In this document: positions 24,644 through 33,476 of the stretch, one piece after another
Position numbering within the stretch: position 1 is the stretch's first letter
Layout of the letters: every line of letters begins with the position of its first letter
Translations under genes and position numbers: made by a program
Assembly (NCBI GenBank): GCA_902606175.1
Contig: CACLEZ010000003.1
Coordinates: 1-45,764, forward strand
Direction: 5' to 3'
Source of the DNA: an uncultured SAR86 cluster bacterium
GTDB taxonomy: Bacteria > Pseudomonadota > Gammaproteobacteria > Magnimaribacterales > Magnimaribacteraceae
DNA length: 45,764 bases
Notes under the pieces: model-generated
What the model was told of the DNA's origin: nothing
The model's database searches: none
Seen by the model: only the letters and a program-made list of their open reading frames with translations

Positions 24644-27330
24644 TATTTCTTTCTGGCATTTTTCCTAGCCATTTTCGCTTCTGCTCTTCTAAGTCTTCTG
24701 TTACCTTGATCTTGTGAAGATGACTCTTCTTGCCTGGCGGGATTCAATGCTGATTCAGGACTTTGGTGATCTAAATTCTGAGCCTGATTTTGTTTCGGAA
24801 GGTTCAAATCCCCAGAATCTTCCAGTTCAATCTCCACCCTTGATAAGAATCTTATTCCTTCTAACCTTATTTTATTTAAAAGGCTTTCAAATAGTTCAAA
24901 TGATTCTCTTCTAAATTCAAGTTTGGGATTCTTACTGGCATAGCTTCTAAGGCCAATACCTTGTCTCAATGCGTCTACTTCTGCTAAATGATCTTTCCAG
25001 GCATTATCAATAATTTGAAGAAGTATTTGCTTCTCAAAATCTCTCATGACTGGACCTATGCTGTTACTCTTTTCGCTATAAGCTTGATTGGCAGATGTAA
25101 GTATCTTTTGCTCTACATCTTCTCGTGTCATATTACTATCTGAAGTAATCCACTGTTTAATTGGAATTTGCAGTCCAAATATATTCGATAGAGAACTTTC
25201 CAATATATCTGTATTCCATTCGTGAGGCTCTAAATCTCCAAGAGAAACAGAATCTAATTCATCTGAAATTATGGTTTCCCTCATGGAATCAAGTAGCTCT
25301 GTTATGACATCAGCCTCGAGAATATTATTTCTTTGCGAATAGATAATTTGTCTTTGCTCATTTGCCATATCATCATATTCAAGTAGCATTTTCCTGATAT
25401 CGAAATTTCTTCCTTCAACTCTTTTTTGTGCTCTTTCTATCGCTCCGCTTAACATCCTATGCTCTATAGATTCTCCTTCCTCCAAACCTACTCTTTGCAT
25501 AATATTTTTGAATTGGTCGGATGCAAATATTCTCATCAGATTGTCTTCAAGAGAAATATAAAATCTAGATGAACCAGGATCACCTTGTCTGCCTGAACGT
25601 CCCCTAAGCTGATTATCCATTCTTCTTGATTCGTTCCTCTCTGTCCCAATGACATGTAAACCTCCAGAGCTAATAACCTCCGAATTTAGCTCTTTCCATT
25701 TAGATTCCAATTCTTCTTTTTTTGAATCATCCTTAGAATGCTTCTCAAACTCTGCTTCCCAGTTTCCGCCTAAAACTATATCTGTTCCTCTTCCTGCCAT
25801 ATTAGTAGCTATAGTGATAACACTAGGCTTACCAGCTTGTGAAATAATCTCAGCTTCTTTTGCATGATTTTTTGCATTCAGAACTTGATGTTCAATATTT
25901 TCCTTTTTTAAAAGGCTCGATAAGAGCTCTGAGCTCTCTAAAGATGCTGTACCAACCAGTATGGGATTACCCTTATCTCTATATTCCTTTATCTCATCTA
26001 TTACAGCTTTGTATTTTTCACCTTGGGTCAAATACACAAGATCATTTTTATCATCACGAACCATAGGTTCATTTGTTGGTACTTCCAGAACATTAAGACC
26101 ATAGATTTCAGCAAACTCTTCTGCTTCTGTACTTGCTGTGCCCGTCATTCCAGATAATTTTTCATATTGCCTGAAGTAATTTTGGAAAGTACAAGATGCC
26201 AAAGTCTGACTTTCCATTTGTATGGGTACATTTTCTTTTTGCTCTATCGCTTGATGTAAACCATCAGCCAATCTTCTTCCCGGCATAGCTCTGCCTGTAT
26301 TTTCATCAATTAACACTACTTGATTATTTTGGACCATGTAATCAACATCTTTATTGAAAAGAAAGTGAGCTCTTAGTGACGATTGAATATAGTGAAGAAG
26401 TCTTAGATTTCCAGAAGAGTAAAGACTTTGATCTTCTTCAAGAAGATTATCATCTTTTAATAGCTGCTCGATGAAATCATGTCCAAAATCAGTAAGCTCA
26501 ACCTGCTTCGATTTCTCATCTATAACAAAATGACCCGTATCTTCTTTATCTTGATCTTGGTCTTCCTCTTCATCTGCCTCATTAATAGGTTGTTCCTCTA
26601 ATTTAGGAATAAATTTGCTAATTTTTTGGTAGATTTGAGCTGTATTTTCTGCTGGGCCAGAAATAACAAGAGGAGTCCTTGCTTCATCTATAAGGATAGA
26701 ATCTACTTCATCAATGATTGCAAAATAATAGTCATTCATCATCCTATCATTTGTATTCACAACCATATTATTTCTCAGAAAATCAAATCCAAGCTCATTG
26801 TTAGTTGCGTATATAACATCTGCTTCATAAGCAGTTTTTCTTTCATCTAGTTGCTGTCCTGGAATAATAAAAGAAACAGACATTCCTAGATTTTCATATA
26901 TTGGACCCATCCATTCTGCATCCCTTTTTGCTAAGTAATCATTCACTGTTACTAAAACAACTTTTCTTTCGGTTATGGAATTAAGGTATGAAGGTAAGGT
27001 GGCTACAAGTGTTTTGCCTTCTCCAGTTGCCATTTCAGCTATTTGACAATTATGAAGGGCTATTCCGCCTATAAGCTGGCAATCGTAATGCCTTAAACCT
27101 AGCTGTCTTGTACTTACCTCTCTAACAACCGCAAAGGCTTCAGGGAGAAGTGCGTCTAAAGATTCTCCATTGTTGTGGCGTTGTATAAAATTTACTCTCT
27201 TATTCCTTAAATCTTCGTCAGTGAGCTGTGAATATTCTTCCTCAAGGGAATTGATAGAATTCACCAAAGGTTGAATTTTTTTTAATACTTTTTGGTTTTT
27301 TGAACCAAATATTTTATCTAATAAACCCAT
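24643..27330 (-). CDS. secA: SecA preprotein translocase ATPase
   Basis: An 895-residue motor that drives preproteins through SecYEG. Walker A is ATGEGKT (101-107) and Walker B DEVDS (207-211), with DEARTPLVISG and later GTERNESRRMDNQLRGRSGRQGD-type helicase motifs. Two features are unusual. An acidic insert EADEEEDQDQDKED (251-264) lies in the preprotein-binding region. The protein ends in a basic tail RRAEAKMARKNARKK with no CxCxSGKK...CH zinc-binding domain, the usual SecB and lipid contact. No secM-like leader occurs in the 54 bases upstream. Confidence 0.97.
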   Translation of the reverse strand: MGLLDKIFGSKNQKVLKKIQPLVNSINSLEEEYSQLTDEDLRNKRVNFIQRHNNGESLDALLPEAFAVVREVSTRQLGLRHYDCQLIGGIALHNCQIAEMATGEGKTLVATLPSYLNSITERKVVLVTVNDYLAKRDAEWMGPIYENLGMSVSFIIPGQQLDERKTAYEADVIYATNNELGFDFLRNNMVVNTNDRMMNDYYFAIIDEVDSILIDEARTPLVISGPAENTAQIYQKISKFIPKLEEQPINEADEEEDQDQDKEDTGHFVIDEKSKQVELTDFGHDFIEQLLKDDNLLEEDQSLYSSGNLRLLHYIQSSLRAHFLFNKDVDYMVQNNQVVLIDENTGRAMPGRRLADGLHQAIEQKENVPIQMESQTLASCTFQNYFRQYEKLSGMTGTASTEAEEFAEIYGLNVLEVPTNEPMVRDDKNDLVYLTQGEKYKAVIDEIKEYRDKGNPILVGTASLESSELLSSLLKKENIEHQVLNAKNHAKEAEIISQAGKPSVITIATNMAGRGTDIVLGGNWEAEFEKHSKDDSKKEELESKWKELNSEVISSGGLHVIGTERNESRRMDNQLRGRSGRQGDPGSSRFYISLEDNLMRIFASDQFKNIMQRVGLEEGESIEHRMLSGAIERAQKRVEGRNFDIRKMLLEYDDMANEQRQIIYSQRNNILEADVITELLDSMRETIISDELDSVSLGDLEPHEWNTDILESSLSNIFGLQIPIKQWITSDSNMTREDVEQKILTSANQAYSEKSNSIGPVMRDFEKQILLQIIDNAWKDHLAEVDALRQGIGLRSYASKNPKLEFRRESFELFESLLNKIRLEGIRFLSRVEIELEDSGDLNLPKQNQAQNLDHQSPESALNPARQEESSSQDQGNRRLRRAEAKMARKNARKK

Positions 27331-27384
27331 AAAAATTTGCTAGGCGCAATTCTAACAGCTGCTAAGGAATATCAGATAAAAAAA

Positions 27385-28305
27385 TTATCCTGAACTAGGA
27401 TCAATAATAGGCTCGAGGTATTTGATGGGTGAATTCACTGGATCATCATAAGTTTTAACTTCCCATGTATCTGGCCTTGCAATGAGTTCTCTTAGAAGCG
27501 CATTATTTACTTTATGACCTGACTTATAGCCTTCGAAAGAGCCTACCAAATTATGACCAAGTAAATATAAATCTCCAATAGCATCAAGGATTTTATGCTT
27601 GATCATTTCATTCTCAACTCGCAAACCATCTTCATTTAGAATGCAGTCATCACCTATGGCGATTGTATTTTTAACGCTCGCCCCTAAGGCAAGATTATTT
27701 TCATTTAATGTTTCGAGTTCGCTCATGAACCCGAATGTTCTTGCTCTGCTTACTTCCCTTACGAATGAAGTGCTATTGAAGTTTACAGAAGCCTTTGTGG
27801 CATGGTCCTTGTGAACTGGATGATCGTATAGCATTGTAAAATCAACTTTAAACCCTTCAAAAGGTGATACCTGAGCCCAGGCATCATCATGAGATACTTT
27901 TACTGTATCTTTAATTCTTATAAATTTCTTTATTTCGTCTTGTTCCAATAAGCCTGCGGATTCTAATAAGAAAACGAATGGTGCTGCGCTCCCATCCATT
28001 ATAGGAATTTCAGGACCATTAACTTCCACAAAGGCATTATCTATTCCTAGTCCCGCAATAGCAGACATGAGATGTTCTATGGTAGAGATTCTTGTATCAC
28101 CTGACATTAAACAAGTTGACAATGAAGTATCTCCAACATTTTCGGCGGAAGCCTTTATTTCGACAACAGGATCTAAATCAACTCTTTTAAAAATTATCCC
28201 TGTATCTGTTGGAGCAGGAAGAATCTTGAGTATTATAGGATTTCCTGTATGCAAACCTACACCAAATGCCTTAATGGGATTCTGCAGAGTTCTTTGGGTA
28301 AGCAT
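27385..28305 (-). CDS. lpxC: UDP-3-O-acyl-N-acetylglucosamine deacetylase
   Basis: A 306-residue zinc amidase for the committed step of lipid A synthesis. The zinc ligands His78 (TIEHLMSA), His237 and Asp241 (HKILDAIGD) and the catalytic His264 (SGHKVNN) fall one residue before their E. coli positions. It proves a lipopolysaccharide-bearing outer membrane. It lies directly upstream of secA, as in many gammaproteobacteria. LpxC is often regulated by FtsH through its C-terminus; the tail here (EPIIDPSSG) is different from that of E. coli. Confidence 0.97.
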   Translation of the reverse strand: MLTQRTLQNPIKAFGVGLHTGNPIILKILPAPTDTGIIFKRVDLDPVVEIKASAENVGDTSLSTCLMSGDTRISTIEHLMSAIAGLGIDNAFVEVNGPEIPIMDGSAAPFVFLLESAGLLEQDEIKKFIRIKDTVKVSHDDAWAQVSPFEGFKVDFTMLYDHPVHKDHATKASVNFNSTSFVREVSRARTFGFMSELETLNENNLALGASVKNTIAIGDDCILNEDGLRVENEMIKHKILDAIGDLYLLGHNLVGSFEGYKSGHKVNNALLRELIARPDTWEVKTYDDPVNSPIKYLEPIIDPSSG

Positions 28306-28327
28306 TTGGTTATTCTATAGATAAATT

Positions 28328-29077
28328 TTAATTAAAAGAATTGTTTTGTTTTTTGATCTCAAACAGCATTATTCCGGCACTTACTGATGCATTTAAGCTA
28401 TCCATTTTTTCTGACATCTTTATTTTGATAAGTTCATCACAATTTTCTCTAGTAAGCCTTCTAATGCCTTTATCTTCAGAACCAATTATTAATGCCACCT
28501 TCTCGGGGTAATCGATTTCGTTATATCCTAATGAGGCCTTCAAATCACTACCATAAACGGCCACTCCCATCTCTTGCAGATTATTAATTGTTCTCACTAT
28601 GTTAGTGACAATTACAAATGGAATAAGTTCTGAAGCTCCGCAGGATATTTTTCTAACTGAAGGAGTGAGATGACAAGATCGATTCTTTGGAACTATTACT
28701 GCATCCACATCTGCTGCTGCTGCGCTTCTTAAACATGCTCCAACATTATGTGGATCAGAGAGTCCATCTAAAATAAGAAATGTAAGTTTAGGCCTTTCAA
28801 TTATCGACTCTATGAAGGCTTCAGATTCTTCTAGTCTCTTATTGCAGGACACTGCAATGCTTTGATGATTGATATCTTTAAATACTTTTTCAAAAAATTC
28901 AGGATCTTTTTTATTGATTTTTATTTTATTTTTTTTAGCCTCTTCTACGACAGATTCGATCCTAGTATTTGTTATTTCGCTAAAATAAAGAGACTTAACC
29001 GATTTAGGCCTTGAGACTATTATTTGGTTTACAGCATTTAAGCCACATACCATTTCTTGATCAGGATTTGAGCTCAT
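28328..29077 (-). CDS. rlmB: 23S rRNA 2'-O-methyltransferase (Gm2251), TrmH/SpoU family
   Basis: A 249-residue SPOUT enzyme with an N-terminal substrate-binding domain (GLNAVNQII). The three knot motifs are DPHNVGACLRSA, IIGSEDKGIRRL and SLNASVSAGI. It methylates the ribose of a conserved G in the peptidyl transferase loop, using S-adenosylmethionine. It overlaps rnr by four bases, the usual rnr-rlmB order, which supports the RlmB name over other TrmH paralogues. Confidence 0.93.
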   Translation of the reverse strand: MSSNPDQEMVCGLNAVNQIIVSRPKSVKSLYFSEITNTRIESVVEEAKKNKIKINKKDPEFFEKVFKDINHQSIAVSCNKRLEESEAFIESIIERPKLTFLILDGLSDPHNVGACLRSAAAADVDAVIVPKNRSCHLTPSVRKISCGASELIPFVIVTNIVRTINNLQEMGVAVYGSDLKASLGYNEIDYPEKVALIIGSEDKGIRRLTRENCDELIKIKMSEKMDSLNASVSAGIMLFEIKKQNNSFN

Positions 29078-31011
29078 TTTACTAATCTAAGATCCACTTT
29101 CTGAGAAAAGACTTCCACCTTTTCAATCGTAGCTTTAACCTCATCTCCAAGGGAGTATGAATGTCTTGAACTATTGCTTTGTAACATTTTACTATCTTCA
29201 TCGAAGACATAATACTCATTACGAGGTAAATACTTTATGTGACAGAGGCCTTCTATATTTATCTCTTTTAAGTGAATAAATAAACCGAAATTAGTAACAC
29301 CAATTATCTGACCATTGAAAGTATTTCCAATATTCTCTGAAGCAAAAGCACACTTAAGGTGATTTAACGCTTCTCTTTCAGCTTTTTCTGCAACCCTCTC
29401 CTTTATAGAACAACTTTTTGAAGACTCCATTAACTGCTCATGGCTGTAAACAGGTTTAGTCTTTATAGAACTTTCGTCTATTTTAATATTTCCATCATTC
29501 GACCTTATTAAAGATTTTATTGCTCTATGAACTAGCAAATCAGGATATCTTCTTATTGGAGAGGTGAAGTGTGAATAGTTTGAGTAATTAAGGGCATAGT
29601 GGATTGCAACATCAGCTTCGTAAGTAGCCAAGCTCATAGAATATAAAATCTGTGAGTGAATGATGCTTTTATCTTTTCTATCTTTAGCTATTTCCGCCAG
29701 AGCTGTTAATTTTTTTATGTCGCTTCCATCGTCCAAAGCAGCATTAATCTTTCTACTTCTTAAAAATTTTTCAAGAGTTTTAATTTTTAATATATCCGGC
29801 TTTGGGTGAACTCTGTAAACGGAAGGTACTTTATGTTTTAAGCATAATTCAGCTGCCGATATATTTGCAGCAAGCATGAATTCTTCGATCATCATATGAG
29901 ATATCTCTCTAGGCGAATCAATAAATCGAACAATTTTCTGATTTTCTACCTTGGGAATGTATGAAGGTACTTCGAGCTCCAACGAGCCTCTTTCAACTCT
30001 ATTTTTCTTTAATCTTCTATAAATTTCTAATAGAACCCTTAAAGAATCCGCATAGGGTTTTTTAAATTGTTTTTTCTGTATTTCCCGTGTAACTGTGGGA
30101 TAAGTCAATCTAGACTTAGAATTGATTATTGCTTCGAAAAAAGAAGTGTCAGAGAGATTACCATCCGCACAGACTGTAGTTTTACAAACTACACAGAATC
30201 TATCTTCATCAGGTTTTAGTGAGCACAAATCGTTGCTTAATTCCTCAGGCAACATAGGAATTACTCTCTGCGAGAAATAAACTGAGGTTCCTCTATCAAA
30301 AGCTTCATTGTCTAGATGACTTCCTTCATCTATATAACGTGCAACATCGGCTATTGCTACGTATAAAATTAGATTTCCATGCTCATCCTTCTCTCCTAGC
30401 ACAGCATCATCAAAGTCTTTTGCACTTTTTCCATCTATAGTCACAAAAGTTTTATCCCTGAGATCTTTTACGGATTCAATATCAAAATTCTTATCTTTTA
30501 ACTTTCTTGATTCATTAATTACCGCCTTAGGCCATTCACGTTTAAGATTATGATTAGTTACAGCCATCTCATATGCCAAACTAAATTCATTATCTAAATC
30601 GAATAAAGAAATAAGATTTGCTTCAGGCAGTGCTTCTAGACTGGGTTGTTTATGCATCGAAAATTTACCGATGCCACCATCTTTTATCATTTTAGGATGC
30701 GGCTCTTTGATTAAAACTCTTAAATCATTTTCGTAGCCCATGGGACTTGTGTATAACCTTTTGCCTCTTCTAAATATCTTCCCAATAAACTCACTTGTAT
30801 TTTCTGTAATGACTTTATCTATTTTTGCCCAACCTTTTGGAGTAAGAGAAAATTGAACTAAGTCTCCAGGCATTGCTTTAAATAGTTCTTTCTTTCCAAG
30901 TTTAAATTGGGAATCATATTTGGAATCATCGACATAAAATCCTCTAGATTTATTAGATTTTTTTACAATCCCTCTGAACGCTTTAGAGGTTTGTTTGTAT
31001 GATTTTTTCAA
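29074..31011 (-). CDS. rnr: Ribonuclease R-type 3'-5' exoribonuclease
   Basis: A 645-residue RNase II/R family enzyme. Cold-shock-like domains occupy about 1-150 (RGIVKKSNKSRGFYV), the RNB catalytic domain follows with Asp193, Asp199, Asp201 and Asp202 (TIDGKSAKDFDDAV), and an S1 domain lies at about 560-645. It degrades structured RNA. Compared with E. coli RNase R (813) it lacks the N-terminal helix-turn-helix and the Lys-rich tail, and is the size of RNase II. The rnr name rests on coupling to rlmB. The start is TTG with no clear ribosome site, so the true start is uncertain. Confidence 0.88.
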   Translation of the reverse strand: MKKSYKQTSKAFRGIVKKSNKSRGFYVDDSKYDSQFKLGKKELFKAMPGDLVQFSLTPKGWAKIDKVITENTSEFIGKIFRRGKRLYTSPMGYENDLRVLIKEPHPKMIKDGGIGKFSMHKQPSLEALPEANLISLFDLDNEFSLAYEMAVTNHNLKREWPKAVINESRKLKDKNFDIESVKDLRDKTFVTIDGKSAKDFDDAVLGEKDEHGNLILYVAIADVARYIDEGSHLDNEAFDRGTSVYFSQRVIPMLPEELSNDLCSLKPDEDRFCVVCKTTVCADGNLSDTSFFEAIINSKSRLTYPTVTREIQKKQFKKPYADSLRVLLEIYRRLKKNRVERGSLELEVPSYIPKVENQKIVRFIDSPREISHMMIEEFMLAANISAAELCLKHKVPSVYRVHPKPDILKIKTLEKFLRSRKINAALDDGSDIKKLTALAEIAKDRKDKSIIHSQILYSMSLATYEADVAIHYALNYSNYSHFTSPIRRYPDLLVHRAIKSLIRSNDGNIKIDESSIKTKPVYSHEQLMESSKSCSIKERVAEKAEREALNHLKCAFASENIGNTFNGQIIGVTNFGLFIHLKEINIEGLCHIKYLPRNEYYVFDEDSKMLQSNSSRHSYSLGDEVKATIEKVEVFSQKVDLRLVK

Positions 31012-31139
31012 TGGATGGATTTCTGTTAAGCATTTTGCTTTTAACTTCGTAGAGTATTTTAAATCATTAAGTTCTTTAAGAGTGATTTTTGTATTAGGAC
31101 AAGGTTGCTTGCTAATAACTTAGCTATTAAAGTTGCGTT

Positions 31140-31298
31140 ATGCATATTGGAATTATTATTTCTTTAATATTTATAAGCCTTCTATTCTTTCTTTGGCAAT
31201 ATTCGAAAGGAGAGCAAGTTGGAAGAAGAATTGGTTTCTTATTAAATATTTGGGGAGCAGTAATAGTATTCTACTTATTCATGGTTGTTTTTTTATAA
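31140..31298 (+). CDS. Small two-helix membrane protein (52 aa)
   Basis: An ATG at 31140 opens a 52-residue frame: a first hydrophobic helix (IIISLIFISLLFFLW), a basic loop with KGEQVGRRIG, and a second helix ending in VVFL. The loop charge pattern gives both ends on the outside. It ends 12 bases before the acyl-CoA ligase, so it probably leads that operon. A longer overlapping frame (31133-31330) is Cys/Trp-rich without domain sense and is rejected. The family is unknown. Confidence 0.55.
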   Translation: MHIGIIISLIFISLLFFLWQYSKGEQVGRRIGFLLNIWGAVIVFYLFMVVFL

Positions 31299-31310
31299 CT
31301 GGGGAAAATT

Positions 31311-32855
31311 ATGTCTGTCAAACATTATGATTGGTCTGCATATCACGCTTATGTGAGGCCAACTAAGATAGCGATTCGTGATTTGAGTGCAAAACAAAGT
31401 CTTACTTACAAAGAGCTTGATGATAGAGCTTGTCTCTTGGCAAATTGGTTACAAAGAAAGGGAGTACAAAAGGGCGATAGGGTCGCAATTTTATCTCAGA
31501 ATTGTGCTGAATTTTTCGAACTAGAATTTGCTTGTGCAAAAATAGGAGCTATCGAGCTACCCTTAAATTGGCGATTAACAAAACCTGAACTTGAATATAT
31601 TCTTAATGACAGCACGCCTAAAGTTCTTATCTATGATGTATCTTTTTCTGACATCTCAAACGAATTAGTAAAAGACTGTAATATTTCCAGCTCTTTGGAG
31701 ATTGATAAGGAAGATTTAGAAAGCGAGTATGAAATTTCTTTGAAAGAGTCTAGCTATGACTTTGTTCAACCTGATATTAATCAAGAAGATTTGATAATGA
31801 TTATGTACACGTCTGGAACAACTGGTCATCCTAAAGGCGCAATGATTAATCATCAAATGCAACTTTATAACGCGATAAATCTTGCCTCTCCTGCATTCGT
31901 AGCAACGGATACAGTGCAGTTAGTAGTTTTACCGCTTTTTCATACAGGCGGAATGAATTGCTATGCAAATCCTGTTTTGCATGCAGGAGGAGAATTAATC
32001 CTCATAAGAGATTTTGATCCAGGCTTAGCATTATCAATCTTAGGAAGTGATGAATATAAGGTTTCTCACTTTTTTGCTGTTCCAGCTCCCTATCAGTTCA
32101 TGATGAATCATCCTGAGTTTGATAGTACTAATCTGTCAAATTTAAGAGTTGCAGGAATTGGAGGTGCTCCTTGCGCTGAAGCGATTCTTAGAACCTGGTC
32201 TGATAGGGGAGTATCAATGATTCAAGGTTGGGGTATGACTGAGACAAGTCCTGGAGGAATAGGACTGCCCGCTGAAGATGCAGAAAGAAAGTTAGGCTCT
32301 GCGGGAAAACCATTGCTACATACAGAAGTTAAAGTAGTTGATGATGAAGGTAAGGAACTCCCTTGGGGAGAGGTAGGGGAGCTCTATATTAGAGGTCCGA
32401 ATATCACACCTGGTTACTGGAATAATGAAGAAGCTACAAAGAACTCTTTCGAAGACGATTGGCTTAAAACTGGTGATGCTGCTAGATTTGATGATGAAGG
32501 CTTTATCTATATTGTAGATCGCTGGAAAGATATGTATATATCAGGTGGAGAAAATGTTTATCCGGCGGAAGTTGAAAATGTTCTTTATCAACTCCCGGAA
32601 ATTGCTGAGGCAGCAATTATTGGTGTTCCAGATGAAAGATGGGGTGAGACAGGTATAGCTTTCATAAGCCTCAAACCGGAACAAATGCTGGAAGAAAAAG
32701 ATATCATCCAGCATTGTCTAAATAACCTCGCAAAATTTAAAGTACCAAATTCAGTAGAGTTTATAGATGCCCTGCCCAGAAATGCTACTGGTAAGGTTTT
32801 AAAAAGAAACTTAAGAGATGATCTTCTTGGATCAGATGCTCCTGCAATTTCATGA
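31311..32855 (+). CDS. AMP-forming acyl-CoA synthetase
   Basis: A 514-residue adenylate-forming ligase. The P-loop is MYTSGTTGHPKGA, the adenine motif GWGMTETSPG, the hinge and ribose region TGDAARFDDEGF...DRWKDMYISGGENVYP, and the catalytic Lys lies in LPRNATGKVLKR. It joins a carboxylic acid to CoA through an acyl-AMP. GGGGA is five bases before the ATG. It overlaps the GST by four bases. As first enzyme of the run with the LDI-family protein it probably activates the pathway acid; medium-chain, branched or aromatic acids are all possible. Confidence 0.94.
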   Translation: MSVKHYDWSAYHAYVRPTKIAIRDLSAKQSLTYKELDDRACLLANWLQRKGVQKGDRVAILSQNCAEFFELEFACAKIGAIELPLNWRLTKPELEYILNDSTPKVLIYDVSFSDISNELVKDCNISSSLEIDKEDLESEYEISLKESSYDFVQPDINQEDLIMIMYTSGTTGHPKGAMINHQMQLYNAINLASPAFVATDTVQLVVLPLFHTGGMNCYANPVLHAGGELILIRDFDPGLALSILGSDEYKVSHFFAVPAPYQFMMNHPEFDSTNLSNLRVAGIGGAPCAEAILRTWSDRGVSMIQGWGMTETSPGGIGLPAEDAERKLGSAGKPLLHTEVKVVDDEGKELPWGEVGELYIRGPNITPGYWNNEEATKNSFEDDWLKTGDAARFDDEGFIYIVDRWKDMYISGGENVYPAEVENVLYQLPEIAEAAIIGVPDERWGETGIAFISLKPEQMLEEKDIIQHCLNNLAKFKVPNSVEFIDALPRNATGKVLKRNLRDDLLGSDAPAIS

Positions 32856-33469
32856 TGAAGTTATATGATTTTCCTCAAGCACCTAACCCAAGAAGGGTAA
32901 AAATATTTGCTGAAGAAAAGCAAATAGCCTTAGAGCTTGTCAACTGTGATATGGCAAGCAGAGAGCATAAGTCACCAGAATTTTTAAAAAAGAACCCTAG
33001 TGGAAAAATTCCTGTATTAGAACTAGAAGATGGAAGATGCATATCAGAATCAATACCTATCTGCAGATATCTAGAGAGTCTCGAGCCAGAACCTAACTTA
33101 TTTGGAGAAGATGCTTTTGAGACTTCATTTATCGAAAGTAGAAATAGACACATAGAGTTAGAACTTTGGACTCAGATCGGAACTTCATGGGTTAATGGAC
33201 CAATTGTTGGCGCTATGGGTTTATTTAAGCAGATTCCAGCTGCCAAAGAAGCAAGTGATAATAATGTTAATTCTTACTACAAAAGATTAGATAATGAATT
33301 CTCATCTTCAGAATATGTGGCGGGAAATAGGTATACAGTTGCAGACATTACTCTTTTATCAGCTATAGACTTTGCTTCGAGTATGGTAGAGCTTAAACCT
33401 CATGAGAGTCTAAAAAATCTGCATAGATGGCATAATCAGATACTATCAAGACCTAGTTCATCAATTTAA
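32852..33469 (+). CDS. Glutathione S-transferase (bacterial, theta/zeta-like)
   Basis: A 205-residue two-domain GST. The thioredoxin domain starts KLYDFPQAPNPRRVKIF, with PSGKIPVLELEDG (cis-Pro) and ISESIPICRYLE (the Ser that contacts glutathione gamma-Glu). The C-terminal domain has the N-cap motif NRYTVADITLL. ATG overlaps the ligase stop (ATGA), so expression is coupled. GSTs in catabolic operons often open epoxides or isomerise intermediates, but the reaction here is not known. Confidence 0.9.
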   Translation: MMKLYDFPQAPNPRRVKIFAEEKQIALELVNCDMASREHKSPEFLKKNPSGKIPVLELEDGRCISESIPICRYLESLEPEPNLFGEDAFETSFIESRNRHIELELWTQIGTSWVNGPIVGAMGLFKQIPAAKEASDNNVNSYYKRLDNEFSSSEYVAGNRYTVADITLLSAIDFASSMVELKPHESLKNLHRWHNQILSRPSSSI

Positions 33470-33476
33470 TAATCTA

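Noticed and set aside
27331-27384. A possible secM or leader peptide between lpxC and secA
   Set aside because: Only 54 bases are present, with no frame or arrest-peptide-like sequence.
31133-31330. A 65-residue frame before the acyl-CoA ligase
   Set aside because: It runs into the ligase start and its composition is not protein-like; the overlapping 52-residue frame at 31140 has a coherent two-helix pattern.
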